This document shows, one piece after another, positions 1-7,125 of a stretch of DNA of 64,000 bases; the stretch's first letter is position 1, and every line of letters starts with the position of its first letter. Where the stretch lies: positions 1,426,001-1,490,000 of the forward strand of contig CP083650.1 in NCBI GenBank assembly GCA_020099315.1, read 5' to 3'. Source of the DNA: Citrobacter europaeus. GTDB lineage: Bacteria > Pseudomonadota > Gammaproteobacteria > Enterobacterales > Enterobacteriaceae. The position numbers and the translations under genes are program-made. A model generated the notes under the pieces. The model was given only the letters and a program-made list of their open reading frames with translations. It made no database searches and was not told the origin of the DNA.

Positions 1-406
1 CGTCTGCCATCACATCGCAGGCGATGCGCAGCCGGTTCGTCAGGAGATCGCGCTGGGCGTGTAGCGTCAGGTCGTCGCAGCGCAAGCCGGCCATAACGTG
101 AACCCGGCGACAGCCCAGCGCCGTGGCATAATCGCGCGCCACGTTCAGGCTATGGCGAAATTCTTTGTCTCGATCGGGCTGTGCGGCCAGCCCTCGTTCA
201 CCTTGCGCCCAGTTGCCAGCCGGGGCGTTCATCAGCACCACCGGCAGGGATGTTTCCCGCTGAGCGGCTCGCAAATGCTCCAGCGGGTGCTGCCAGAGAA
301 ACAGCCCTTCTACGCCGCGAAAACCGGCCGCCTGCGCCGCCGCAAATCGCGCCGCTATCGGTAAATCTGTAAACAACCAGTCGAGATTAGCCGCTAACTT
401 CAGCAT
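1..406 (-). CDS. otnI: 2-oxo-tetronate isomerase (hydroxypyruvate isomerase family), partial
   Basis: This is the 5' part of a gene that runs off the left edge. Reading the minus strand from the ATG at 404-406 gives an open frame of 135 codons to position 1. It begins MLKLAANLDWLFTD and continues with AAGFRGVEGLF. That N-terminal pattern (ANLxxLF, then AAxxAGFxxVExLF) is typical of the hydroxypyruvate isomerase/OtnI TIM-barrel family. In known tetronate pathways OtnI interconverts 2-oxo- and 3-oxo-tetronate in the cytoplasm. The start lies inside the end of the DeoR gene (20-bp overlap), so the two are almost certainly co-transcribed. The catalytic residues lie outside the window. The exact substrate (OtnI versus glyoxylate-linked Hyi) is inferred from the otnK/otnC neighbours. 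Confidence 0.8.
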   Translation of the reverse strand, partial: MLKLAANLDWLFTDLPIAARFAAAQAAGFRGVEGLFLWQHPLEHLRAAQRETSLPVVLMNAPAGNWAQGERGLAAQPDRDKEFRHSLNVARDYATALGCRRVHVMAGLRCDDLTLHAQRDLLTNRLRIACDVMAD

Positions 407-1196
407 GGCGCGCACCCTCCCGGCCATCAACCAGATGCAGCTTAACGCCCTGACTGGCAATAGTTTGCTGAGCGTTTTCCGGTAACCGATTATCAGAAAT
501 AATGTCGGTCAACTGCTGCAGACCGCAGATGTGAAACATGCCGTATTTGCCAAACTTACTGCTGTCGCAGACCAGCACCCGACGCCGGGAGACGGTGAGC
601 ACCGCTTCTTTGACCGAGGCTTTCCCTTCACTCGGTGTCGACATACCGCGTTCGGTATCCCATGACGAGGAGCTCAGAAACGCCACGTCAATATTAATGG
701 TACGCAGAAAACTGGCGGCGCTTTTTCCAAGACATGAGCGGTTACGTTGATCCACCAGACCGCCGGTGTGATAGAGCGTAATGTGCGGCATATCCATCAA
801 GTAGTGGCTGATGGAAAAATCGTTGGTGACTACCGTCAGATTGAAACAGTGGCTGGCGGCGACCGCTTTCGCCACTTCAAACAACGACGTTCCGGCATCC
901 AGATACAGCGTTTGTCCGGGCTCAATGAGCATTGCGGCAAGCTGGCCCATTTTGCGCTTCACGTCATGATTCAACTCAGCTTTTTCCCGCCATGGCAGTT
1001 CCGATTTCAACAGGTTATTGAGCTTCACGCCGCCGTTAATGGCGATAACTTTGCCTTCTTCTTCCAGCAATTGAATGTCGCGGCGCACGGTCATATGCGA
1101 CACGCTCATCAAATCTGCCAGTTCATTAAATGAGGCGGCATTTTTTTCGTGCACGTAGCGGTAGATAAAATCACGTCGTTGCTCGGGGATCATCAT
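387..1196 (-). CDS. otnR: DeoR/GlpR-family transcriptional regulator of the tetronate operon
   Basis: The protein has 269 residues, or 268 if the second of two tandem ATGs is used; both follow GAGGTGAG. It has the DeoR layout. A winged helix-turn-helix occupies about residues 5-60, with the signature FNELADLMSVSHMTVRRDIQLLE. A sugar-phosphate-sensing ISOCOT domain follows, with the LDAGTS motif near 100 and VTNDF near 125. DeoR proteins usually repress sugar-catabolic operons until a phosphorylated intermediate binds. It lies 6 bp after otnC and overlaps otnI, so it sits inside the operon it probably controls. In E. coli the related ygbI is divergent from its operon. The effector is unknown; a phosphorylated tetronate is an inference. 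Confidence 0.85.
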   Translation of the reverse strand: MMIPEQRRDFIYRYVHEKNAASFNELADLMSVSHMTVRRDIQLLEEEGKVIAINGGVKLNNLLKSELPWREKAELNHDVKRKMGQLAAMLIEPGQTLYLDAGTSLFEVAKAVAASHCFNLTVVTNDFSISHYLMDMPHITLYHTGGLVDQRNRSCLGKSAASFLRTINIDVAFLSSSSWDTERGMSTPSEGKASVKEAVLTVSRRRVLVCDSSKFGKYGMFHICGLQQLTDIISDNRLPENAQQTIASQGVKLHLVDGREGARHAEVSG

Positions 1197-1202
1197 CTCA
1201 CC

Positions 1203-1847
1203 TCACGCTTGTCGGGAATGTTCAAGTTCGGCCACCGCCTCTTCTGAGAGCGGAACATAGCCGAGCGGTTTTAACGTCAGCCAGATGCGGGCGCTGTCTT
1301 CCAGCTCTTCGGCGTTAAACACTGCCTCACGCAGCGAGCGACCGCTTACTACCGGCCCGTGGTTGGCCAGCAGCGCTGCCGTATGGTCTGCTGCAATTTC
1401 ACTCAGCGCGCTGGCAATACCTTCATGGCCTGGCTTGAAATAAGGCAGCAGCGGCAACTGCCCGACGCGCATCACGTAGTACGGCGTTAATGGCGGCAGA
1501 CAGTTTTCCGGCGTGGTGCACGGCAGGCAGGAGAGCGCGGTCAGCCATGGAGAATGCAGGTGCACGACCGCGCCGCAGGATGGGCGATGCCGATACCACG
1601 CCAGATGCATGGGCACCTCTTTTGAGGGGCTGTCACCGCTTAGATGAACGCCGTTGGCATCAAGCCGACTTAGCGTGGCCGGATTAAGCTCGCCCAGACA
1701 GGAGTTGGTCGGGGTCACCAGATAGCCGCCATCCGGCAGTTTGGCGCTGAGATTGCCGGAACCGCCGCTACTGTAGCCGCGCATAAACAGGGAACGGCCA
1801 TAATGGACGAGTAGTTCGCGCAGTTGGTGTTCACTCACCGGATTCAT
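1203..1847 (-). CDS. otnC: 3-oxo-tetronate 4-phosphate decarboxylase (class II aldolase family)
   Basis: The protein has 214 residues, the usual length of the YgbL/OtnC family. It is a class II aldolase/adducin-type fold. The N-terminal part carries RGYSSGGSGNLSAK, the phosphate-binding loop of fuculose-aldolase relatives. Likely metal-binding histidines are seen in VVHLHSPW (about residues 94-99) and NHGPVVSG (about 160). OtnC converts 3-oxo-tetronate 4-phosphate to dihydroxyacetone phosphate and CO2. The start ATG overlaps the otnK stop by 4 bp (ATGA), indicating translational coupling. Its place directly after the kinase fits a kinase-then-decarboxylase route. A generic aldolase role cannot be excluded from sequence alone. 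Confidence 0.87.
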   Translation of the reverse strand: MNPVSEHQLRELLVHYGRSLFMRGYSSGGSGNLSAKLPDGGYLVTPTNSCLGELNPATLSRLDANGVHLSGDSPSKEVPMHLAWYRHRPSCGAVVHLHSPWLTALSCLPCTTPENCLPPLTPYYVMRVGQLPLLPYFKPGHEGIASALSEIAADHTAALLANHGPVVSGRSLREAVFNAEELEDSARIWLTLKPLGYVPLSEEAVAELEHSRQA

Positions 1848-3100
1848 AATGCGTACTCCTGGGCAGTAAAAAAGAAATCTTCGTCACCAAAGTTGCCTGA
1901 CTTCAGCGCCAGCGCCAGACCGGAAGAAAAGACCCACGGCACGCCTGGCGCGATGGCTTTGCCAACGGAAAGACGCTTCACCTGCAAGGCTTCCACCACG
2001 GTGCCGGATGTTTCTCCGCCTGCGACAATAAAAGTGTTTACACCTGCAGCCTGTAGCCTGGCGCTCAGTCGGGCAAAAGCGTGTTCGATTGCCTGGCTGG
2101 CAGCCTGTTCGCCGTACTCCTGTTGAATGCGTGTGAGTACGTCTGGCGGTTGGGTGGCGTATATCATCGGCGCGAATGGGTCGTTGATATGCGTCATCGT
2201 CCAGGCACACAGTTCATCGGTGTAGCGTTCTGCATCAGACAGGCAGCGAGCGACATCGAGTACTCGAGATGCTGCCGCGGCCTTATAACGAGTAACCTGA
2301 CGATTGCTCATCGCCGAGCAACTACCGGAGAACACCACCGTTTTGGCAGGCAGTGGAAAAGCGTCCGACGGCTGGGGTTGCTGACCTCTGGCGCAGGCGG
2401 CCAGCGCGCCGCCAAGCCCGGAGCCCCCGGCTAACAGAGGACTGGCATGGAGTGCTTGCGCCAGCGTGTTGAGATCTGCTTCATCCAGCGTATCGACGAT
2501 AATGTGACGCATACCTTCAGCCTGAAGTTGGGCCAGAGCGTTAGTGACCGCTTCCACACCTTGATGCAGCGTCCTGAGGTTGATGCAGCCAACCGCGCCT
2601 GGCGTTTGCGCGCTCAGCAGGCGCGGCAGGCTGGCATCGGTCATGGGATTGAGCGGATGCTTTTCCATTCCGGACTCGTTAAGCAGTACGCCGTTTACAA
2701 AAAGATGGCCGTGCACCACCGTGCGCCCGTTTTGCGGCAGGGCGGGGCAGTGGACGATCACAGGAGTCTGCAGGTCGTTCATCAACGCATCGCTGACTGG
2801 TCCAATGTTGCCTGTTGGCGTGGAGTCAAACGTTGAACAATATTTAAAATAGATCTGGCGGACGCCTGCCTTTTGTTTCAGCCAGCGGGCACAGGACAGA
2901 GACTGTGCGACGGCCTGTTCTGCGGGTAAAGAGCGACTTTTTAGCGAGATGACGATAGCGTCAACCTCTTCATTCCAGCATTGAGCGGGATCAGGCATTC
3001 CAGGCAATAGCGCAACGCGCCACCCCTGCTGCGCCATAAAGCTTGCAATGTCCGTTGCGCCGGTGAAATCGTCGGCGATAACGCCTGTGGTGACGGCCAT
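1844..3100 (-). CDS. otnK: 3-oxo-tetronate kinase (four-carbon acid sugar kinase)
   Basis: The protein has 418 residues and the two-domain architecture of four-carbon acid sugar kinases (formerly DUF1537). The N-terminal substrate domain starts with GVIADDFTGATDIASFMAQ, where the conserved Asp pair binds the sugar acid. The C-terminal nucleotide domain ends with VAGGETSGTVVEAL and the PGVPW motif. OtnK phosphorylates 3-oxo-tetronate at C4 using ATP in the cytoplasm. It is the first gene of a tightly spaced minus-strand set with otnC, the DeoR regulator and otnI. A dehydrogenase (ltnD) and an uptake gene are not present upstream here and may lie beyond the left edge. DtnK/D-threonate kinase is the closest alternative. 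Confidence 0.88.
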   Translation of the reverse strand: MAVTTGVIADDFTGATDIASFMAQQGWRVALLPGMPDPAQCWNEEVDAIVISLKSRSLPAEQAVAQSLSCARWLKQKAGVRQIYFKYCSTFDSTPTGNIGPVSDALMNDLQTPVIVHCPALPQNGRTVVHGHLFVNGVLLNESGMEKHPLNPMTDASLPRLLSAQTPGAVGCINLRTLHQGVEAVTNALAQLQAEGMRHIIVDTLDEADLNTLAQALHASPLLAGGSGLGGALAACARGQQPQPSDAFPLPAKTVVFSGSCSAMSNRQVTRYKAAAASRVLDVARCLSDAERYTDELCAWTMTHINDPFAPMIYATQPPDVLTRIQQEYGEQAASQAIEHAFARLSARLQAAGVNTFIVAGGETSGTVVEALQVKRLSVGKAIAPGVPWVFSSGLALALKSGNFGDEDFFFTAQEYAL

Positions 3101-3471
3101 GGATCAACTCCGTTCAGATTGTTTGCTAATTGAACATATTATTCAGGAGGGCCTTTCACATTCACATGATGATTATCACAAATAAGCACATCATTGATTC
3201 ACAGTAAAAATGAGTAATCTATTGAAAATAATAGAGATAGATGTTGAGTGTTGCGAAAAGAGTCTCACAAGAGAGTGTGAAGATTCGTTAATCTTTGAGA
3301 AAGTGAAGTCAGCGGTGTGCAACGGAGTATTATCGTGGTCGCATAATTCTCTTGCCGATTGATCATAATCATCTGCATAAATGAGATTATTTTTTGCGGT
3401 GAGCATCATTCTTTCTTGAGACTAAATTTTGCATATTAGCGACTTTAATATTGTTAATGCCGGAGGATAAC
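3101..3471. promoter_or_regulatory. Divergent intergenic region between otnK and the PocR-like regulator
   Basis: These 371 bp are AT-rich and separate two divergent genes, so both promoters should lie here. Close to otnK, at about 3132-3146, is an imperfect inverted repeat (TGAACATATTATTCA) that could be a DeoR-type operator. Nearby on the minus strand, TGTGATAATCATCATG at about 3165-3180 resembles a CRP half-site. Neither is strong enough to call firmly. A 72-codon open frame on the minus strand (3191-3409) shows no recognisable features. Confidence 0.4.
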
Positions 3472-4365
3472 GTGCCGCTGAAAATCCAGGATGACTATTT
3501 ACAACGTTTTTTCTCTATCGCAGAACTCTTCTCCCGTGCAACCGGGTTAGCTACGGTCGTCGTTGATATTAATGGTAAGGCGGTGTCTAAGTGTCATAAT
3601 TTTAATTCGTTTTGCTCATTAATGCGTGCGGATGAACGCTATCGAGCGGGTTGCCAAAAATGCGACAAGTATTGTGCTTTTGAGGCGTTAAAACAGCTTA
3701 AACCCAGAATACTCACCTGTCATGCGGGACTAAGCCTGTTCTCGATGCCATTAATTCGAGAGGGGCATCTTTACGGTTTTATTATCTGCGGGCAGGTGCG
3801 GGTAAAGTTTCAGGAATATAAGGCTATCGTTATTGATAATAAATTCTCATGGGTTGATAACCCCATGCTTAAAGCTGAGTGGGGCCAGTCTGCGGTAGTG
3901 GATAATAATGCGCTGGCGGCAGCAGCAAATTTGTTAAGTTTTATTGTTGATAATTTTGAGAAACAACAGTTGATTACTGAGGAGATTTCAGTTCCGCCAA
4001 CCCGTTACGCTCGTCATTATTTTACTGAACCTTCGCGTCACGAGAAAAAACTTATGGCGGCGCTGCGTTACATTGATGAAAATCTGTATGGTGAATTGTC
4101 TTTGGAAGCCGTCGCTGCTCATGTTTGTTTAAGCGCAAACTATTTCAGCCGGTTTTTCAAGAAACGCCAGGGCGTTAATTTTAAAACCTGGGTAAGTCAG
4201 AAAAGAATGCAAAAAGCGGGGGAGTTATTACACGATCCGGTTCATTCTATAGACAGTATTGCGCGGAAACTGCAATACGCACAAACCAGCTACTTTTGCC
4301 GCGTTTTTCGGGCGGCGCATCAAACGTCGCCCCAGTCTTTTCGTCACGCCAGACTTTCGCAGTAA
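3472..4365 (+). CDS. PocR-like AraC-family transcriptional regulator
   Basis: The protein has 297 residues from a GTG at 3472, preceded at 5 bp by GGAGG; an in-frame TTG at 3451 has no ribosome site. The N-terminal half is a PocR sensory domain: VVVDINGK, then FNSFCSLMR, a cysteine cluster (CQKCDKYC), then CHAGL and GFIICGQVR. The last 100 residues hold two AraC-type helix-turn-helix motifs (LEAVAAHVCLSANYFSRFFK and SIDSIARKLQYAQTSYFCRVF). Salmonella PocR activates the cob and pdu operons in response to 1,2-propanediol. No pdu genes are here. The neighbours are cobA and a B12-dependent glutamate mutase locus, so control of B12 genes or of glutamate fermentation is an inference. Its 3' end overlaps the convergent cobA by 22 bp. 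Confidence 0.82.
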   Translation: MPLKIQDDYLQRFFSIAELFSRATGLATVVVDINGKAVSKCHNFNSFCSLMRADERYRAGCQKCDKYCAFEALKQLKPRILTCHAGLSLFSMPLIREGHLYGFIICGQVRVKFQEYKAIVIDNKFSWVDNPMLKAEWGQSAVVDNNALAAAANLLSFIVDNFEKQQLITEEISVPPTRYARHYFTEPSRHEKKLMAALRYIDENLYGELSLEAVAAHVCLSANYFSRFFKKRQGVNFKTWVSQKRMQKAGELLHDPVHSIDSIARKLQYAQTSYFCRVFRAAHQTSPQSFRHARLSQ

Positions 4366-5132
4366 AGGTTTTCTGGCAGTGTGATGGCTTCAGGTATAAA
4401 AGAGAGCCGATCGCTCAGGGTCACTACATCACCGATGACAATCAGCGCCGGTGGAAGGATGTTTGCTTCCTGAGCTTTACTCAGTAATGAACCGAGCGTA
4501 CAGGTCAGGCGGCGTTGATTTTCTCGGGTCGCGGACATAATTAGCGCGGCGGGCGTGTCTGCTGATTTCCCACCCATCAACAGCTCTTCACAGATAAACG
4601 CCAGATTGGCGATACCCATGACGATGACCAACGTACCGTTAAGCTTCGCCAGTTGACGCCAGTCCTGCTGCTGATTGCCTTCCCGTGTATGACCCGTTAC
4701 CACGTGAAAGCCAGAGGCAAAATCGCGATGTGTCACTGGGATCCCGGCATAGGTCAGGCCACCAATAGTAGAACTAATACCCGGTACGACTTCGAAAGGG
4801 ATGCCAGTCTCAACCAGGTCCTCTACCTCTTCAGCCCCACGGCCAAAAACATAGGGATCACCACCTTTGAGGCGCACGATGTTGTGATGCGTGTGGGCAT
4901 ACTGGACCAGCAGAGCATTGATTTCATCCTGGGGAACACAATGGAAGCCTGGGTTTTTGCCGACATTCACGAGCAGGCAATCAGGTAATGCCCATTCCAA
5001 AATTTTAGGATTGACCAGCCGATCGTAAATAATGACGTCAGCCTGTTTAATGCACATCATCGCTTTGAGAGTCAGTAATGAAATATCACCGGGACCTGCT
5101 CCAACGAGCCAGACCTTTCCGAAAGTTTTCAC
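4344..5132 (-). CDS. cobA: Uroporphyrinogen-III C-methyltransferase (SUMT)
   Basis: The protein has 262 residues, the length of a single-domain SUMT. It shows the family motifs in order: VGAGPGDISLLTLKA (SAM loop, about residues 10-24), VRLKGGDPYVFGRGAEEVE (about 87-105) and VVPGISSTIGG (about 116-126). SUMT adds two methyl groups from SAM to uroporphyrinogen III to give precorrin-2, the branch point to cobalamin and sirohaem. Enterobacteria normally do this with the bifunctional CysG, so this stand-alone copy suggests a dedicated supply for corrinoid. That fits the adjacent B12-dependent glutamate mutase cluster and its adenosyltransferase. It is convergent with, and overlaps, the PocR-like gene. 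Confidence 0.92.
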   Translation of the reverse strand: MKTFGKVWLVGAGPGDISLLTLKAMMCIKQADVIIYDRLVNPKILEWALPDCLLVNVGKNPGFHCVPQDEINALLVQYAHTHHNIVRLKGGDPYVFGRGAEEVEDLVETGIPFEVVPGISSTIGGLTYAGIPVTHRDFASGFHVVTGHTREGNQQQDWRQLAKLNGTLVIVMGIANLAFICEELLMGGKSADTPAALIMSATRENQRRLTCTLGSLLSKAQEANILPPALIVIGDVVTLSDRLSFIPEAITLPENLYCESLA

Positions 5133-5537
5133 AGTGTGTCCTTTATCACGTCTATCAAAAAGTGGCAGAAACTACATCAAGGAATGATTAAAAGCAGTCG
5201 TTTGCCCGTAAGTTATAACGTGAAATTATCCAGAATTATCGCATGGATAATATTGATTAATCTCGCAAAGTTTTTTCTGCAATAAACAAGATGACTTGAA
5301 AAATTATTAAGAACTTATTGGCACTATTTACTTAGGTTTAACCTTATTTAAATTGTGTTTATTGTTGTGCTTGAGTATTATTGGTTAATATTTATCCGCC
5401 ATCAGTGTGAGTAAATCATGGATTGGATCAATGACATCAATGGATAAAATAAAATATAACTCTCGATGCTTATCTGGGTGTCTTGAATTATTTTTTATTT
5501 ATTAAACTATTTTTGTACGCTGCATATGGAAGAGGTT
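5133..5537. promoter_or_regulatory. Divergent intergenic region between cobA and the LysR regulator
   Basis: These 405 bp are strongly AT-rich and must hold the cobA and lysR promoters. I looked for a cobalamin riboswitch on the cobA side and did not find a convincing B12 box. No terminator or open frame of note was seen. LysR-type proteins commonly bind next to their own promoter, so an operator here is expected but was not identified. Confidence 0.4.
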
Positions 5538-6440
5538 ATGAGAGGAAAAATACCCAAGACGGAGTTGCTGGTAACTTTTGAAGTGGTTGCGCGTCACGAA
5601 AGTTATACCCGGGCAGCCGAAGAGTTGGCTTTAACACAAAGTGCTGTTTTCCGCCAGGTGAATGCGCTGGAGGATTTTCTTAATACCGCGCTATTTAATC
5701 ATGCGAAAAAACGTATTTTTTTAAATGCGGCCGGCAAACATTATTTAAATATCGTTAAGGAAACGTTAAATAAGCTCGAGCGCGATACGACCACAATAAT
5801 GACCTGGCAGCCGACCGTACAGGTTATTGAGCTGGCGGTGAATCCGACGTTCAGTACGCACTGGCTGATCCCAAACCTGCGCGAGTTTAACAAACTCAAT
5901 CCAGATATTATCGTAAACATCCATTCGCTGGCGAATAAGGGTGATTTTCTCAATCGTGAGTATGACGCGGCAATTATGCGCGAAGACTTCTACTCGCCGT
6001 GGTCAGGGGTTGAGTATCTGTTTGAAGAGGAAATTCTGCCGGTATGCAGCCGCTGTCTGCTGGCCGAACCGGAACGGAAACTGGCTGTTGAAGAGCTGCT
6101 GAACGAATACCCGCTCTTGCACCAGAGCACACGAATCAAAGGCTGGCAGGAATGGTTTGCGCTGTCCGACGTCAGCAGCCCGCTGGTCAATAAAGGCCCG
6201 AGATTTGATCTGTTGTCGATGCTGATTGCGGCGGTCCGTTCTAATCTTGGGGTTGCGCTGCTTCCCCGTTTTGCCATTCAGCACGATCTGGATAGTGGTG
6301 ATATGGTCATTCCTTGCGATGTTCCGATGCGCACCGGGAACCGTTTCATCATGACGTGGCGTGAAGAGAAATCGGAGTCCGCGCATTTACAGATCTTCCG
6401 CGACTGGCTGTTGAATAAATCCGTGGTATCGGCTGCCTGA
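5538..6440 (+). CDS. LysR-family transcriptional regulator (GcvA-like)
   Basis: The protein has 300 residues from the ATG at 5538, preceded by GGAAGAGG; a second in-frame ATG at 5526 has a poorer site. The N-terminal helix-turn-helix is clear: FEVVARHESYTRAAEELALTQ followed by SAVFRQVNALED (about residues 14-46). The rest is the two-lobed LysR effector domain with the PxFSTHWLIPNL pattern seen in GcvA-type regulators. It lies between cobA and the convergent glutamate fermentation series. That makes it a candidate activator of that series, with an acidic amino acid or pathway intermediate as possible effector. This role is inferred from position only. Confidence 0.85.
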   Translation: MRGKIPKTELLVTFEVVARHESYTRAAEELALTQSAVFRQVNALEDFLNTALFNHAKKRIFLNAAGKHYLNIVKETLNKLERDTTTIMTWQPTVQVIELAVNPTFSTHWLIPNLREFNKLNPDIIVNIHSLANKGDFLNREYDAAIMREDFYSPWSGVEYLFEEEILPVCSRCLLAEPERKLAVEELLNEYPLLHQSTRIKGWQEWFALSDVSSPLVNKGPRFDLLSMLIAAVRSNLGVALLPRFAIQHDLDSGDMVIPCDVPMRTGNRFIMTWREEKSESAHLQIFRDWLLNKSVVSAA

Positions 6441-6502
6441 TGGTGGCTTATCAGGCCTACAAGATTGGTAGGCCGGATAAGACGCCTTAGCATCGTCTCC
6501 GG
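6438..6502. repeat. REP/BIME-type intergenic palindromes
   Basis: Just after the LysR stop come GCCTGATGG...TTATCAGGCCTAC and GTAGGCCGGATAAGACGCC...CCGGCA. These are the two faces of enterobacterial REP elements in opposite orientation. They lie between the convergent LysR and adenosyltransferase genes, a typical BIME position at transcript 3' ends. Confidence 0.8.
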
Positions 6503-6513
6503 CAAAAGAACAA

Positions 6514-7116
6514 CTACCAGTCGATCCCAACCTGTGCCTGAATTCCACTGTCAAACGCGTGCTTGACCGGGCGAATTTCACTGACCGTATCGGCCAGCTC
6601 CAGCAACAGCGCATGGCATCCGCGCCCGGTAACGATGACGCTTTGCTCCGCAGGGCGATTTTCGATAGCGCTGATGACCTCCTGGGTATCCAGATAGTGG
6701 TAAGCCAGCATGTAGGTGAGCTCATCCAGCACCACTAGATCGTACTGCGCATCAGCCAGCATGCGCTTACTTTCCTGCCAGACTACCGTCGCCGCCTCAA
6801 TATCCGCTTGCCGATTTTGGGTTTCCCAGGTAAATCCGGTGCCCATAATATGAAATTCGACGCCGAGAGGTTGCAGCGTGTTGTACTCGCCATTATCCCA
6901 CTGGCCCTTAATAAACTGCGCGATGCCAACGGTTTTTCCGTGACCAACCGCGCGTGTTGCTGTGCCAAAGGCTGCGGTGGATTTGCCTTTACCGTTGCCA
7001 GTGAAGACCATCAGGATCCCTTTTTTCTCCGTTGCCGCCGCCACGCGGGTATCAACTTGTTCTTTCAGTTTCTGCTGACGCTGGCGGTGCCTGTCATTAT
7101 TGGCTCGCGCTTCCAT
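6514..7116 (-). CDS. cobO: Cob(I)yrinic acid a,c-diamide / cob(I)alamin adenosyltransferase
   Basis: The protein has 200 residues, close to BtuR/CobO (196 in E. coli). It belongs to the P-loop CobA/CobO/BtuR type. The modified Walker A FTGNGKGKSTAAFGTATRA is at about residues 38-56. TGFTWETQNR, LDELTYMLAYHYL and VTGRGCH follow in the expected order. The enzyme transfers the 5'-deoxyadenosyl group from ATP to reduced corrinoid, making the coenzyme form that glutamate mutase needs. It is 9 bp after the mesaconase gene and last in the series. The usual enterobacterial copy, btuR, sits near trp, so this is probably a second, pathway-specific copy. Confidence 0.93.
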   Translation of the reverse strand: MEARANNDRHRQRQQKLKEQVDTRVAAATEKKGILMVFTGNGKGKSTAAFGTATRAVGHGKTVGIAQFIKGQWDNGEYNTLQPLGVEFHIMGTGFTWETQNRQADIEAATVVWQESKRMLADAQYDLVVLDELTYMLAYHYLDTQEVISAIENRPAEQSVIVTGRGCHALLLELADTVSEIRPVKHAFDSGIQAQVGIDW

Positions 7117-7125
7117 GATGACTCC

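Noticed and set aside
3191..3409. 72-codon open frame on the minus strand in the otnK–PocR gap
   Set aside because: No ribosome site, no known motif, and it covers the divergent promoter region. AT-rich sequence gives such frames by chance.
5133..5400. Possible cobalamin riboswitch before cobA
   Set aside because: I found no B12 box and no matching stem set. GTGGCAGAAACTACATC at about 5162-5178 is only loosely similar.
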